From Novosphingobium kunmingense (GTDB taxonomy: Bacteria > Pseudomonadota > Alphaproteobacteria > Sphingomonadales > Sphingomonadaceae), in the NCBI RefSeq assembly GCF_002813245.1, contig NZ_PHUF01000005.1, forward strand, positions 248,001 through 312,000: 64,000 bases of DNA, written 5' to 3'. Below are positions 31,989 through 41,263 of the stretch, in pieces. The notes under the pieces are model-generated. The model was not told the origin of the DNA and did not search any database. It saw only the letters and a program-made list of their open reading frames with translations. The stretch's first letter is position 1; each line of letters begins with the position of its first letter. Made by a program: the position numbers and the translations under genes.

Positions 31989-32756
31989 TTACGGCTTGGG
32001 CGTGGCGACCGGAGCGGCGGCAGCCTTCTGGGCCGACGCCGGGGTGGTGACCACCGCCGGACGAACCGCACCGCGCGAGTTGATGTAGGCCAGCACGTCG
32101 GTCGAGAAGCCCGAGAGCAGTTCCGCGATGCGCTTGTTGCGAGCCTGCAGGTAGTTGTAGGCAAGCACGGCCGGAACGGCCACGAGCAGACCCAGCGCGG
32201 TCATGATCAGAGCTTCACCGACCGGACCGGCGACCTTGTCGATCGAGGCCGAACCGGCGATGCCGATGGCGATCAGCGCGCGGTAGATGCCGACGACGGT
32301 ACCGAACAGACCGATGAACGGTGAGGTCGCACCGACGGTGGCGAGGAACGGAAGGCCGCTGGCGAGGCGAGCGTTGATGCTCGCTTCCGAACGGGCCAGC
32401 GAACCGTGCAGCCAGTCATGGGCTTCGAGGGCGTCGGCCATCTTGCCGTGGGCTTCCTCGGCGGCGACGCCATCGTCGACGACCTGGCGCCAGGCGCTGT
32501 TCTTTTCGAGCTTCGCGGCGCCTTCCTTCAGCGAGTTGGCGCGCCAGAAGCCGCTGCGCAGTTCACGATGCTGGCGCAGGATCTTCTGCTGTTCGAACCA
32601 CTTGGTGAACAGGATGAAGAACGAACCGAACGACATGATGCCGAGGATGATGACGGTCGCGTAGGCGATGAAACCGCCCTGCTCCAGCGCTTCGGCGAAA
32701 CCGAACTTGTTCTGCGGTGCCGCGTTGCCTGCAGCGGCGAGAAGTTCAAAAACCAT
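31989..32756 (-). CDS. exbB: MotA/TolQ/ExbB proton channel family protein
   Basis: A 255-residue inner-membrane protein with three helices: the first at about 28-50 (FIAYATVIILGIMSFGSFFILF), the second and third around ATVGATSPFIGLFGTVVGIYRAL and LIMTALGLLVAVPAVLAYN, the standard ExbB core. It forms the pentameric stator around ExbD. The N-terminal extension and the Ala/Pro-rich C-terminal tail are unremarkable. Lies between tonB and two exbD genes. About 120 bases follow before exbD; a small stem (CTGCCA/TGGCAG, 31973-31987) sits just after the stop. Confidence 0.95.
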   Translation of the reverse strand: MVFELLAAAGNAAPQNKFGFAEALEQGGFIAYATVIILGIMSFGSFFILFTKWFEQQKILRQHRELRSGFWRANSLKEGAAKLEKNSAWRQVVDDGVAAEEAHGKMADALEAHDWLHGSLARSEASINARLASGLPFLATVGATSPFIGLFGTVVGIYRALIAIGIAGSASIDKVAGPVGEALIMTALGLLVAVPAVLAYNYLQARNKRIAELLSGFSTDVLAYINSRGAVRPAVVTTPASAQKAAAAPVATPKP

Positions 32757-32841
32757 GCGATAGTCCTCTCAAGAGAAATAGATGAAAAATCAAAACCAAG
32801 GGGCAGTGGCCGGTCCGCCGTGCGGGCGGCCGCAGTGAAAA

Positions 32842-33501
32842 TCAGTCCTTCGGGATCTGCCAGCGCACCGAGCTGGACCAGGCGCCCGCGACCGGGTTGC
32901 CATCGCCGTCGGTAGCCGCGTTGAAACGGCCGCGACGGGTGATCAGCGAGCAGGTGGTCGAATCGAGTTCGCTCGATCCGCTCGACCCGGTGACGTCGCA
33001 CGAGGTCACGCGGCCATCGGCGCCGACAGTGACGCGGAAGCGGGTCACGCCTTCTTCCTCGCGGCGCAGCGGGCCCGAGGGATAGTCGTTGGCATTGGCC
33101 CACGATCCCGGATTGCCCTTTGGCGAAGCGCTCTTGGGCTGCATGCGAGGCGGCGGCGGCGGAGCCACGACCGGTGCGGGCGGCGCGATGATCGGCACGA
33201 CCGGCGCCACCGGCGGCGGCGTCGTCACCGTGGTGATCGGCGGCGGCGATACGTTCACGTTGATCTTCACCGGCGGCGCCACGATCGGCGGCGGCGCAGC
33301 GGCCTTCTTGGGCGGTGGCGGAGGCTCCTTCTTCGGCTCCTCCTTCTTGATGTCGACAGTCGTCACCTTTTTCATGATCTGCTTCACGCCCTCATAGGCG
33401 AGCCCGGTTACCAGCGCATAGCCGACAACCAGGTGGATCAAGGCAACGACGACGAAGGCGACAGTGCGATTGCCGCTTTGTTCTCGGTCAGCGTAGGCCA
33501 T
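32842..33501 (-). CDS. tonB: TonB energy-transducing protein
   Basis: A 219-residue TonB. A short cytoplasmic start is followed by a membrane helix (TVAFVVVALIHLVVGYALVTGL), a Pro/Lys and Pro-rich periplasmic spacer (EEPKKEPPPPPKKAAAPPP through PPPPRMQPKSA), and a C-terminal TonB domain (YPSGPLRREEEGVTRFRVTVG, then CDVTGSSGSSELDSTTCSLI). The two Cys in this domain are a common sphingomonad feature. First gene of the group; it transmits the proton gradient to outer-membrane receptors. Confidence 0.95.
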   Translation of the reverse strand: MAYADREQSGNRTVAFVVVALIHLVVGYALVTGLAYEGVKQIMKKVTTVDIKKEEPKKEPPPPPKKAAAPPPIVAPPVKINVNVSPPPITTVTTPPPVAPVVPIIAPPAPVVAPPPPPRMQPKSASPKGNPGSWANANDYPSGPLRREEEGVTRFRVTVGADGRVTSCDVTGSSGSSELDSTTCSLITRRGRFNAATDGDGNPVAGAWSSSVRWQIPKD

Positions 33502-33833
33502 TCAGACGGATCACTCCTAACAGTCCCACCGGGACAAACCCGGATACGACGTTCCCGGCCGCGCTAACGACCCGAAACGCCCAAAAATCAACGTCCACCC
33601 TGATGAGCAACCCGGTACGCAGCCCTCTTCCCGACAGCCGTCTGACCCAGATCGCAGGCCTTTTCTTTTGTTTGGCCCGATTTTTTGCATTCTGTAACGT
33701 CGCGGCCGCATGTGCGCAACGCTTTATCCATTAACGCGCAATTCACCTCTTGTCGTGTGAAAACGGGCGCAAACGCGTGAGTTTTCCGCCCTTTGGCTGG
33801 CAAAGCGCGCACTGTAACGATACGAGAGCACCC
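33502..33833. other. 332-base intergenic region between tonB and the secreted unknown
   Basis: Must hold divergent promoters. It is more AT-rich than its surroundings around 33660-33690, with GGCC repeats flanking a T-rich run (33657-33678) followed by six T. On the minus strand a 47-codon frame (33588-33731) opens with MDKALRTCGRDV, but its only Shine-Dalgarno-like site is about 14 bases away, so it is not called as a gene. No RNA gene was recognised. Confidence 0.5.
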
Positions 33834-34679
33834 ATGATCCACTCGTTCAAGCTGGCCGCCCTGCCGATCCTCGCCATTTGCGCTGCGGCGCCGTCCCTTG
33901 CCGTAGGGGCTGATTCGCCGGCGCCGGCGGCGCTCGCGCCCACCTATGCCGACCTCGCCGACCTGGCTGACGGCACCCCGCTGGTCGTGCGCGCTCAGGT
34001 CCGCAAGGCGGTCGCGGTCGAGCCCGAACGGGCCCGCAACGTGAAGCCTGGTTACATCCGCACCTTCGTCGAGGCGCGGACCGAGGCGCTGATCGGCGGG
34101 AACCGCGCGCTGGGCGAACAGCTGCTGTACCTGGTTGACGTCAAGGCCGACTCCAAGGGCAAGCTGCCCAGCCTCAAGAAGAAGTCGGTAATCCTGTTCG
34201 CGCGGCCCGTCGCCGGACGTCCGGCCGAACTGCAGCTCGTCTCGCCCGATGCGCAGCTCGCCTGGGATGCGGCGACCGAAGCGCGCATCAAGACGATCCT
34301 GGGCGAATTCTATGCTGCGGGCGCGCCGCCCCGGATCACCGGTGTGCGCGAGGCGCTGCACGTTTCGGGCAATCTCGCCGGCGAGAGCGAAAGCCAGATC
34401 TTTCTCGCCAGCGCCAGCGGCGAGCCGGCCGCGATCACCGTCGCGCGCCAGGCCGGGCGCGCCCCCGCAATGAACGCCTCGTTCTCGGAACTGGTTGGCG
34501 CCGGCCAAGGTCTTCCGGCGCGCGACACCCTTGCCTGGTATCGTCTTGCCTGCTTTCTGCCGCCGGCCCTGCCGGCAGGTGCCAATATCGCCGAATCGGC
34601 CGACGATCGCAGCGCCGCAGCGCGTGATTACCGTGCGGTGATCGACGCCCTGGGCTCCTGCCCGCGCACCCGCCGCTGA
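33834..34679 (+). CDS. conserved secreted protein, unknown
   Basis: A 281-residue protein with a signal peptide (FKLAALPILAICAAAPSLAVGA). The mature protein begins with TYADLADLADGTPLVVRAQVRK, a beta-rich OB-like start, and contains VEARTEALIGGNRALGEQLLYLVDV and a KKKSVILFARPV strand. The latter half includes FLPPALPAGANIAESADDRSAAARDYR and a final Cys. This architecture recurs in sphingomonads without an assigned function. The start at 33834 has GAGAG upstream; an in-frame extension to 33750 is unlikely as it would displace the signal peptide. Confidence 0.72.
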   Translation: MIHSFKLAALPILAICAAAPSLAVGADSPAPAALAPTYADLADLADGTPLVVRAQVRKAVAVEPERARNVKPGYIRTFVEARTEALIGGNRALGEQLLYLVDVKADSKGKLPSLKKKSVILFARPVAGRPAELQLVSPDAQLAWDAATEARIKTILGEFYAAGAPPRITGVREALHVSGNLAGESESQIFLASASGEPAAITVARQAGRAPAMNASFSELVGAGQGLPARDTLAWYRLACFLPPALPAGANIAESADDRSAAARDYRAVIDALGSCPRTRR

Positions 34680-34787
34680 ATCGGCTGCAACGGCAAGATA
34701 GTTACGGCAACTTTCTTCGGACGATTGCTTTCTTTCTTGCCGCCCCCTTGCGCCGACCCTAAGGGCGCGCGCTGAAAGGGGACTTCG

Positions 34788-36101
34788 ATGTCTGACGCGC
34801 CTCAACCGCTGCGCATTGCCCTGGCCGGGCTGGGAACCGTTGGAGCTGGCGTGATCCGGCTTATCGAGGCCAATTCGGCCCTGATCGCGCGGCGCGCCGG
34901 CCGGCCGATCGCGGTGACCGTGGTGGGCGCGCGCGATCGCGGGAAGGACCGCGGAGTTGATCTGACGCGCTATGCCTGGGAAGACGACATGGTCATCATG
35001 GGCGAGCGCGCCGATGTTGACGTGGTGGTCGAGATGGTTGGTGGTTCGGATGGCCCGGCACTGGCCTGCGCGCGAACCACGATAGAGGCGGGCAAGGCAC
35101 TGGTCACCGCGAACAAGGCGATGATCGCGCACCATGGGCTGGAACTTGCCGCCAAGGCAGAGGCGGCGAGGGTCGCGCTCAAGTTCGAGGCTGCCGTGGC
35201 GGGCGGAATCCCGGTCATCAAGGGGCTGCGCGAGGGCGCTGCCGCGAACGAGATCGAGCGCGTCTACGGTATCCTCAACGGTACCTGCAATTACATCCTG
35301 TCGACGATGGAGGACAGCGGGCGCGATTTTGCCGACGTCCTCGCCGAGGCCCAGGCCAAGGGCTATGCCGAGGCCGATCCGGCCTTCGACATCGAGGGCA
35401 CCGATGCCGCGCACAAGCTGTCGATCCTTGCTGCTATCGCCTTCGGCTCGTCGCTCGATTTCGCTGGCGTCGAAACATCGGGCATCACCCGGCTGCGTGC
35501 TGCCGACATCGCCCAGGCCGACGCGCTGGGCTATGTCATTCGCCTGATCGGCATGGCCGACGTGATGGACGGCGCCGAGGGCAAGTGCCTGTTCCAGCGC
35601 GTCCAGCCGCATCTTGTGCCGTTCGATCACCCGCTGGCCCACGTCGACGGCGCTACCAACGCGGTCGTGGCCGAAGGCAATTTCTCGGGCCGCCTGCTGT
35701 TCCAGGGTGCCGGCGCGGGCGACGGCCCGACCGCGAGCGCCGTGGTCGCCGACCTGATCGACATCGCCCGCGGCGAGATCGGGGCGCCGTTCTCGGTTCC
35801 CGTGGCCGAACTCGAAGTGATGACCACGGCCGACGCCGGCCAGCGAACGGGGCGCGCCTATGTGCGTCTTATGGCGGCCGACCGACCGGGCGTGCTGGCC
35901 GAAATCACCGCTGCTTTCCGCGATGCAGGCGTGTCGATCGAAAGCCTGATCCAGAAGGGCCGGTCCGACGATGGCGCCGTCATGGTCGCGATGGTTACGC
36001 ACGAAGGGCCAGAAAGCGCCGTCAGCGAGGCGGTGAGACTGCTGGCCGGATCGGAAAGCCTCACCGAATCGCCGCTGGTCCTCCACATCCTTGGCGACTG
36101 A
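34788..36101 (+). CDS. hom: homoserine dehydrogenase
   Basis: A 437-residue NAD(P)-dependent enzyme reducing aspartate semialdehyde to homoserine, the branch to threonine and methionine. The N-terminal Rossmann motif is ALAGLGTVGAGVIRL; the catalytic domain has ILNGTCNYILSTMED and EADPAFDIEGTDAAHKL; a C-terminal ACT domain (from about 355, DRPGVLAEITAAFRDAG) probably senses threonine. AAAGGGG precedes the ATG. In many alphaproteobacteria hom lies next to glpX; here a leftward gene is inserted between them. Confidence 0.97.
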   Translation: MSDAPQPLRIALAGLGTVGAGVIRLIEANSALIARRAGRPIAVTVVGARDRGKDRGVDLTRYAWEDDMVIMGERADVDVVVEMVGGSDGPALACARTTIEAGKALVTANKAMIAHHGLELAAKAEAARVALKFEAAVAGGIPVIKGLREGAAANEIERVYGILNGTCNYILSTMEDSGRDFADVLAEAQAKGYAEADPAFDIEGTDAAHKLSILAAIAFGSSLDFAGVETSGITRLRAADIAQADALGYVIRLIGMADVMDGAEGKCLFQRVQPHLVPFDHPLAHVDGATNAVVAEGNFSGRLLFQGAGAGDGPTASAVVADLIDIARGEIGAPFSVPVAELEVMTTADAGQRTGRAYVRLMAADRPGVLAEITAAFRDAGVSIESLIQKGRSDDGAVMVAMVTHEGPESAVSEAVRLLAGSESLTESPLVLHILGD

Positions 36102-36103
36102 GT

Positions 36104-36589
36104 TCAGCGGTCTGCCAGTTCGCCCTTGCCGATCCGGTCGGCATCCGAACCGGCCGGCGCTTCCGGAATGGCCTTGAGGTCGATCGCATAGACCGCGGGC
36201 GGAGTGTATCCGCCGACGATGCAGCCCGGCTGCCCCTTGCAGGACCCGCGGTCGAGCTGCGGCGGGGCCGGGATGCCGGTGCGCAGCGCGGCGCGCGATC
36301 CCGGATTGCTCTCGATTGTCGAGGGCACGCGATAGCGACGGCTGTCGGTCGCTGCGCAGACAACGATCTCGCCTTCCGATCCGCCATCGCACCGCGGCCG
36401 CGGTGGGACGGCAGTGAGCACGCTGTTCGCCTCGGCCATGATTTCGGCAACCCTCGCGTCGACCGCGTTGCTGCTCTCCTGCGCCGCAGCGGGCGGCGAG
36501 AGCAGCAACATGGCCCCGATCGAAGCGGCCAGCACTGGCCATGCTGCTTGTCTGTCCCCGCACCGCACGGTTGCGGAAAAAAGTGGCAC
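36104..36589 (-). CDS. secreted hypothetical protein of the sphingomonad GEIVVC type
   Basis: A 161-residue leftward protein with a signal-like hydrophobic N-terminus ending PPAAAQES. The mature part contains CDGGSEGEIVVCA followed by SRRYRVPS, a pattern seen in many short secreted proteins of sphingomonads, and ends with CKGQPGCIVGG. Four cysteines suggest disulfides. It sits between hom and glpX, its stop only two bases from that of hom. Function unknown. Confidence 0.68.
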   Translation of the reverse strand: MPLFSATVRCGDRQAAWPVLAASIGAMLLLSPPAAAQESSNAVDARVAEIMAEANSVLTAVPPRPRCDGGSEGEIVVCAATDSRRYRVPSTIESNPGSRAALRTGIPAPPQLDRGSCKGQPGCIVGGYTPPAVYAIDLKAIPEAPAGSDADRIGKGELADR

Positions 36590-36717
36590 GGCGGTGAACC
36601 CCTGCTGAATACCGCGATCTGTCGCAACCCATGGACAAGGGCCTGCCTGCTGGCTAAGCGCCGCGCGACATACGTATTCGCAATACGCCCGGCGCTATCA
36701 GAAAGGCCCGTTTCCGC

Positions 36718-37704
36718 ATGACATCTGCCAAGACTCCGCGCAGCGACGTCCTCGACCGCGTGCTGGTGCTCGAAATGGTCCGCGTGACCGAGGCGGCAGC
36801 CATCGGCGCCTCTCGCCTGATCGGCCGCGGCGACGAAAAGGCGGCAGACGCGGCGGCAGTCGAATGCATGCGCGCGGCACTCAACGAACTGGCGATGGAC
36901 GGCACGGTCGTCATCGGTGAAGGCGAGCGTGACGAGGCACCGATGCTCTACATCGGGGAAAAGGTCGGCAGCGCGCAGGGCACCGGTCCCAGGATCGACA
37001 TCGCGCTCGACCCGCTCGAAGGGACCACGATCACCGCCAAGGCCGGCCCCAATGCGCTGGCAGTTCTTGCGGTGGCCGAAGAAGGCAACCTGCTCAACGC
37101 GCCCGACGTCTACATGGACAAGCTTGCAGTCGGCCCCGGCTATCCCGATGGCATCATCGACCTGGCCAAGAGCCCGACCGAGAACGTCAAGGCGGTTGCC
37201 GCGGCCAAGGGCGTCAAGCCCGACGAAATCATCGTCTGCGTGCTCGATCGTCCGCGCCATGCCGCGCTGATCGAGGAGCTGCGCGGCCTCGGCTGCGGCG
37301 TGGTGCTGATCGGCGACGGCGACGTGGCAGGGGTCATTGCGGTCACCAATCCCGAGACAACCATCGACCTCTACATGGGCCAGGGCGGCGCGCCGGAGGG
37401 CGTGCTGGCGGCTGCGGCGCTGCGCTGCGTGGGCGGGCAGTTCAACGGTCGCCTGGTGTTCCGCACCGACGACGAGCGCGCCCGCGCTCGCAAGTGGGGG
37501 ATCGAAGATCTCAACAAGATCTACACCCGAGACGAACTCGCCAAGGGCGACTGCATTTTCGCCGCTACAGGGGTGACCGACGGGTCGCTGCTCAAGGGTG
37601 TAAAGCGCATGCCGGGCGGGCTGATCACCACTCAGTCGGTCGTGATGCGCGCCAGCTCGGGCACCGTGCGCTGGGTCTCGAGCGAACACCGCAAAAAGGG
37701 GTGA
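36718..37704 (+). CDS. glpX: class II fructose-1,6-bisphosphatase
   Basis: A 328-residue GlpX-type phosphatase removing the 1-phosphate of fructose-1,6-bisphosphate in gluconeogenesis. Metal and substrate motifs are VIGEGERDEAPML, DIALDPLEGTTITAKA and GQGGAPEGVLAAAAL. Typical length. It completes the route from isocitrate lyase-derived C4 units towards hexose phosphates and glycogen, which is functional context rather than proof of coregulation. Confidence 0.97.
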   Translation: MTSAKTPRSDVLDRVLVLEMVRVTEAAAIGASRLIGRGDEKAADAAAVECMRAALNELAMDGTVVIGEGERDEAPMLYIGEKVGSAQGTGPRIDIALDPLEGTTITAKAGPNALAVLAVAEEGNLLNAPDVYMDKLAVGPGYPDGIIDLAKSPTENVKAVAAAKGVKPDEIIVCVLDRPRHAALIEELRGLGCGVVLIGDGDVAGVIAVTNPETTIDLYMGQGGAPEGVLAAAALRCVGGQFNGRLVFRTDDERARARKWGIEDLNKIYTRDELAKGDCIFAATGVTDGSLLKGVKRMPGGLITTQSVVMRASSGTVRWVSSEHRKKG

Positions 37705-37708
37705 TCGA

Positions 37709-39355
37709 TCAAAGCTCGTCGCGCGCCATGCAGCACACCGGCCCGAACCGGTGCGCACGCCGTTGCAGATCGAGGGGCAGGTATTGGCAACGGACCACCA
37801 AACCGTCCGACCCTATCGAGCGCAGGTAACCCAGCGGATCGTCCAAGGCGAGGTCGGGTGACAAAGTGACGCTGACCACGTGCTGCGGCCGATACGTTTT
37901 CATCAATGCAAAATAGCTCAGGTCGTCAATCATGACGTTGCGTGAACGGGGGCTGTTTTCGATTTTGCAGCGCCTTGCGGCGGCCTCGACCAATGGGCGT
38001 ACGTCGGCGTAATGATAGGCCGAGACCGAGACGGCCTGACCCGGAACATAGCCGCCGGCACGTGCCGCACGCAGGAGTGAACTGCCATAGGACGCGGCGA
38101 TCAGTGCCGGCGCGGTAATTGCCACTGCCGAAAGAAGGACGACAAGGCGGTTTGTGATCCGACCCAAAAGTCCCGGATCCTGGGGCGGTGCTTGTGCCAA
38201 GGCAAGGAGGCCGGCCAGCAGCAGGATCGGTAGCACGAACGTGGCTTCGTAGACGTTGCGCCCGATCTGGGTGGCTGCCCAGGCCATTGCGCAGGCCATC
38301 AGCGCGGCAGAAATCATGGCCTGAGGATCGAAGCTCCGGAACTTTTGCATTCGTCCGATGCCCAGCGCCACATGCACCGCGGATAGCACGACCAAAACCC
38401 CCCAACAGAAGACGACCAGGCTGGTCCAGACGTACTGAGTCTGAAAACTGATCTGTTCCGGCTCGAGCCATTTCGTCTGGGGATAGCGAGCAGGACCCGC
38501 CAAGATGGCATAAGCGACCAGATTCACGTTGTCGGCTAGCGCCGCAACACTGCCAGCGAAATCGCCATCGCGTAACGCCTTGAAGCCAACGTTCTGCTTG
38601 GCGAAGAAGGCGGCTGTCTTCGGGTCGTCGGGGCAGGCAAAACGGCCGAGCCAGTAGGAAGCCGCAGATTTCGAAGCGGCAATCGTGGCTATCGTGCCGA
38701 CCACGGGCGCAGTCCAAGACCCGGACCGTAAACCTACAGATACCAGACACAGCAGAAACACTGGCAAAAGGACGAGAGCCTTGATGTGGTAGCTCATGGC
38801 TATTGCCGCCAGAACGACCACTCCACTGCTCGCGAGAAGGCTTGTCACCGGTTGCGCCCGGAGCGGCGCGGCCGGCACCCTTTGCCTGACGGCGATGATC
38901 AGAGCTCCCGTCAGGCACAACAGGATCGGCTGCTCTGGTCGGCTCCACACTAGCAGCAGCGGCAGCATGCCAAGGGCCGGAAGGGCGAAGGCGACGAGGC
39001 GAAGCTGCCGCTGGCGCTGTTCGTCACTCGCGAGGTGCCTGGTCAAGGCGGCCAGCATGGCGATCCAGACCAAAGCGTAGAGGACACCGGACAGGCGGAC
39101 GTAGAGAGGTTCGGGAAAGGCCGTGTTGAAGAATGCCGAATAGGCCCGTACCGGCATCATGAAGGCAGGGGGTACGGCCAGCGTGTTCGGCCCGCACACA
39201 TCGACATAGAGTTTATCGACCCCATCGAGTGCGGCGCGGGCTTGCAGCCGCCATCCGACTTCGTCTGTATAAAGCGGGACCAGCAGGCCGATCAGGACGC
39301 AAAACACAAGGCTCGCGAGCACGATCCGCGGCCAGTACCGCGCAATGATCAGCAT
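37709..39355 (-). CDS. polytopic membrane protein, GT-C glycosyltransferase-like
   Basis: A 548-residue protein with about 11-12 membrane helices. After the first helix lies LVPLYTDEVGWRLQARA; an acidic pair in this loop is the usual catalytic mark of GT-C glycosyltransferases that use lipid-linked sugars. The last 130 residues form a soluble periplasmic part (DVRPLVEAAARRCKIEN, ALMKTYRPQHVVSVTL). Base composition looks somewhat less GC-rich and codon choice less uniform than its neighbours, hinting at acquisition. No partner glycosylation genes are adjacent. Family assignment is tentative. Confidence 0.6.
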   Translation of the reverse strand: MLIIARYWPRIVLASLVFCVLIGLLVPLYTDEVGWRLQARAALDGVDKLYVDVCGPNTLAVPPAFMMPVRAYSAFFNTAFPEPLYVRLSGVLYALVWIAMLAALTRHLASDEQRQRQLRLVAFALPALGMLPLLLVWSRPEQPILLCLTGALIIAVRQRVPAAPLRAQPVTSLLASSGVVVLAAIAMSYHIKALVLLPVFLLCLVSVGLRSGSWTAPVVGTIATIAASKSAASYWLGRFACPDDPKTAAFFAKQNVGFKALRDGDFAGSVAALADNVNLVAYAILAGPARYPQTKWLEPEQISFQTQYVWTSLVVFCWGVLVVLSAVHVALGIGRMQKFRSFDPQAMISAALMACAMAWAATQIGRNVYEATFVLPILLLAGLLALAQAPPQDPGLLGRITNRLVVLLSAVAITAPALIAASYGSSLLRAARAGGYVPGQAVSVSAYHYADVRPLVEAAARRCKIENSPRSRNVMIDDLSYFALMKTYRPQHVVSVTLSPDLALDDPLGYLRSIGSDGLVVRCQYLPLDLQRRAHRFGPVCCMARDEL

Positions 39356-39527
39356 TATCGCCCCGGCCTCATTGTACGCTGCTGCATTGGGCCCCCATTC
39401 TAGCGCAGCGCGACAATAGCCGCGCTGTTGTCGAGAACGCCAGCATGCTTTTGCCAGCGGCGCGGTTGCAATCCGCTGGCTCGCGGCTAGAGGCGGTCCG
39501 GTGATTCAGCGGGGAAGGGCGACGCAC

Positions 39528-40463
39528 ATGAAGATTCTGGCTGGCAACTCGAACCTGCCGCTGGCGCGCGCTATCGCCGGCTATCTGGAGATGCCGCTGA
39601 CCCAGGCTGACGTGCGCCGCTTTGCCGACGAAGAGGTCTTCGTCGAGATCCATGAGAATGTCCGCGGCGAGGACGTGTTCGTGGTCCAGTCGACCAGCTT
39701 TCCCGCCAACGACAACCTGATGGAACTGCTGATCTGCATCGATGCGCTTCGCCGCGCCTCGGCCAAGCGGATCACCGCGGTGCTGCCCTACTTCGGCTAC
39801 GCCCGGCAGGACCGCAAGCCCGGACCGCGCACGCCGATTTCGGCCAAGCTGGTCGCGAACCTGATCACGACGGCCGGGGCCGACCGGGTGCTGGCGGTCG
39901 ACCTCCACGCCGGGCAGATCCAGGGCTTTTTCGATATCCCGACCGACAACCTCTATGCCGCCCCGGTCATGGCCGCCGACATTCTCGCTCGATCGAGCGG
40001 GCAGGGCCTGATGGTCGTCTCACCCGACGTGGGCGGCGTGGTGCGCGCCCGCGCGCTGGCCAAGCGGCTCAACAACGCGCCGCTGGCGATTGTCGACAAG
40101 CGCCGAGACAAGCCTGGCTCGTCCGAGGTGATGAACATCATCGGCGACGTGTCGGGCCAGCACTGCATCCTAATCGACGACATAATCGATTCGGGCGGCA
40201 CCCTGGTCAATGCGGCGCAGGCGCTGATCGACGACGGCGCAGCCAGCGTCACCGCCTACCTCTCCCACGGCGTCCTGTCGGGCAAGGCGGTCGAACGCGT
40301 GACCACTTCGGCGCTCAAGGAACTGGTCATCACCGACACGATCCAGGCGACCGAGGAAGCGCTCGCCTCGCCGCGAATTCGTGTCTTGTCGATCGCTCCG
40401 CTGATCGGCGAGGCGATCCATCGCATCGCCGAGGAAAGCTCGGTCTCCAGCCTCTTCGACTAG
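39528..40463 (+). CDS. prs: ribose-phosphate pyrophosphokinase
   Basis: A 311-residue PRPP synthetase supplying nucleotides, histidine and tryptophan synthesis. Start [16 protein letters not shown]; the ATP-binding [18 protein letters not shown] and the PRPP loop [14 protein letters not shown] are present. The protein is of normal length. The ATG at 39528 is preceded by GGGGAAGGG; a longer frame from 39501 has no support. Followed after three bases by hisN. Confidence 0.97.
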   Translation: MKILAGNSNLPLARAIAGYLEMPLTQADVRRFADEEVFVEIHENVRGEDVFVVQSTSFPANDNLMELLICIDALRRASAKRITAVLPYFGYARQDRKPGPRTPISAKLVANLITTAGADRVLAVDLHAGQIQGFFDIPTDNLYAAPVMAADILARSSGQGLMVVSPDVGGVVRARALAKRLNNAPLAIVDKRRDKPGSSEVMNIIGDVSGQHCILIDDIIDSGGTLVNAAQALIDDGAASVTAYLSHGVLSGKAVERVTTSALKELVITDTIQATEEALASPRIRVLSIAPLIGEAIHRIAEESSVSSLFD

Positions 40464-40466
40464 CCC

Positions 40467-41258
40467 ATGGCGACAGCGAAGCTCGACGCCGAAATCGCGC
40501 TGGCCGAGCGCCTCGCCGATGCGGCGCGCGCGGCGATCCGCCCCTTCTTCCGCAGCCGGTTCGGGCATGAACGCAAGGCCGACCGCTCGCCCGTGACCGA
40601 GGCCGACCGCGCCGCCGAAGAAGCCATGCGCCGGTTGATCAAGGCCGAGTTTCCGCGCGACGGCATCCACGGCGAGGAATTCGGCGTCGAGGAGGGCACT
40701 TCGGGCCGGACCTGGGTGCTCGACCCGATCGACGGGACTACCGCGTTCATGGCCGGACGCCCGATCTTCGGCACGCTGATATCGCTGGTCCAGGATGGCT
40801 GGCCGGTGCTCGGCGTGATCGACCAGGCGATCCTGGGCGAGCGTTGGCTCGGCGCGGCCGGCCGGGCGACAACCTTTAACGGCGCACTTGTGCGCACCCG
40901 CGCCTGCCGCACCCTGGCCGATGCGACCATTGCTACCACTGGCCCGCACTACTTCGATGATCACGACGGCGCCCACTTCATGGGACTGGCCGCGAGGACC
41001 GATCACAAGCGCATGGTCATGGGCGGGGATTGCTACAACTACGCCATGCTGGCGATGGGGCAGATCGACATCGTCTGCGAAGCGAACCTCAAGCTTCATG
41101 ATTACGCCGCGCTGATCCCGGTGGTCGAAGGCGCAGGCGGCACCATGGCCGACTGGAACGGCGATCCGCTCCACGCCGGCAGCGACGGCCGGGTTCTCGC
41201 GCTAGGCGATCCTGCGCGACTTGACGACGTGATCGAAGCGCTCGCCTGCAACCACTGA
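40467..41258 (+). CDS. hisN: inositol-monophosphatase family histidinol-phosphatase
   Basis: A 263-residue Mg-dependent phosphatase of the inositol monophosphatase superfamily. Signature residues are GEEFG (metal), WVLDPIDGTTAFMAG, and GGDCYNYAMLAMGQIDIVCE. This sequence type is generally a histidinol-phosphate phosphatase (HisN) in actinobacteria and alphaproteobacteria. Its position three bases after prs, whose product feeds histidine synthesis, is consistent. Inositol phosphatase remains an alternative. Confidence 0.88.
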   Translation: MATAKLDAEIALAERLADAARAAIRPFFRSRFGHERKADRSPVTEADRAAEEAMRRLIKAEFPRDGIHGEEFGVEEGTSGRTWVLDPIDGTTAFMAGRPIFGTLISLVQDGWPVLGVIDQAILGERWLGAAGRATTFNGALVRTRACRTLADATIATTGPHYFDDHDGAHFMGLAARTDHKRMVMGGDCYNYAMLAMGQIDIVCEANLKLHDYAALIPVVEGAGGTMADWNGDPLHAGSDGRVLALGDPARLDDVIEALACNH

Positions 41259-41263
41259 CGGGA

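Noticed and set aside
33588..33731. 47-codon leftward frame upstream of tonB with several Cys and Lys
   Set aside because: The only Shine-Dalgarno-like site is about 14 bases from the ATG and no family is recognisable; noted in the intergenic entry but not called.
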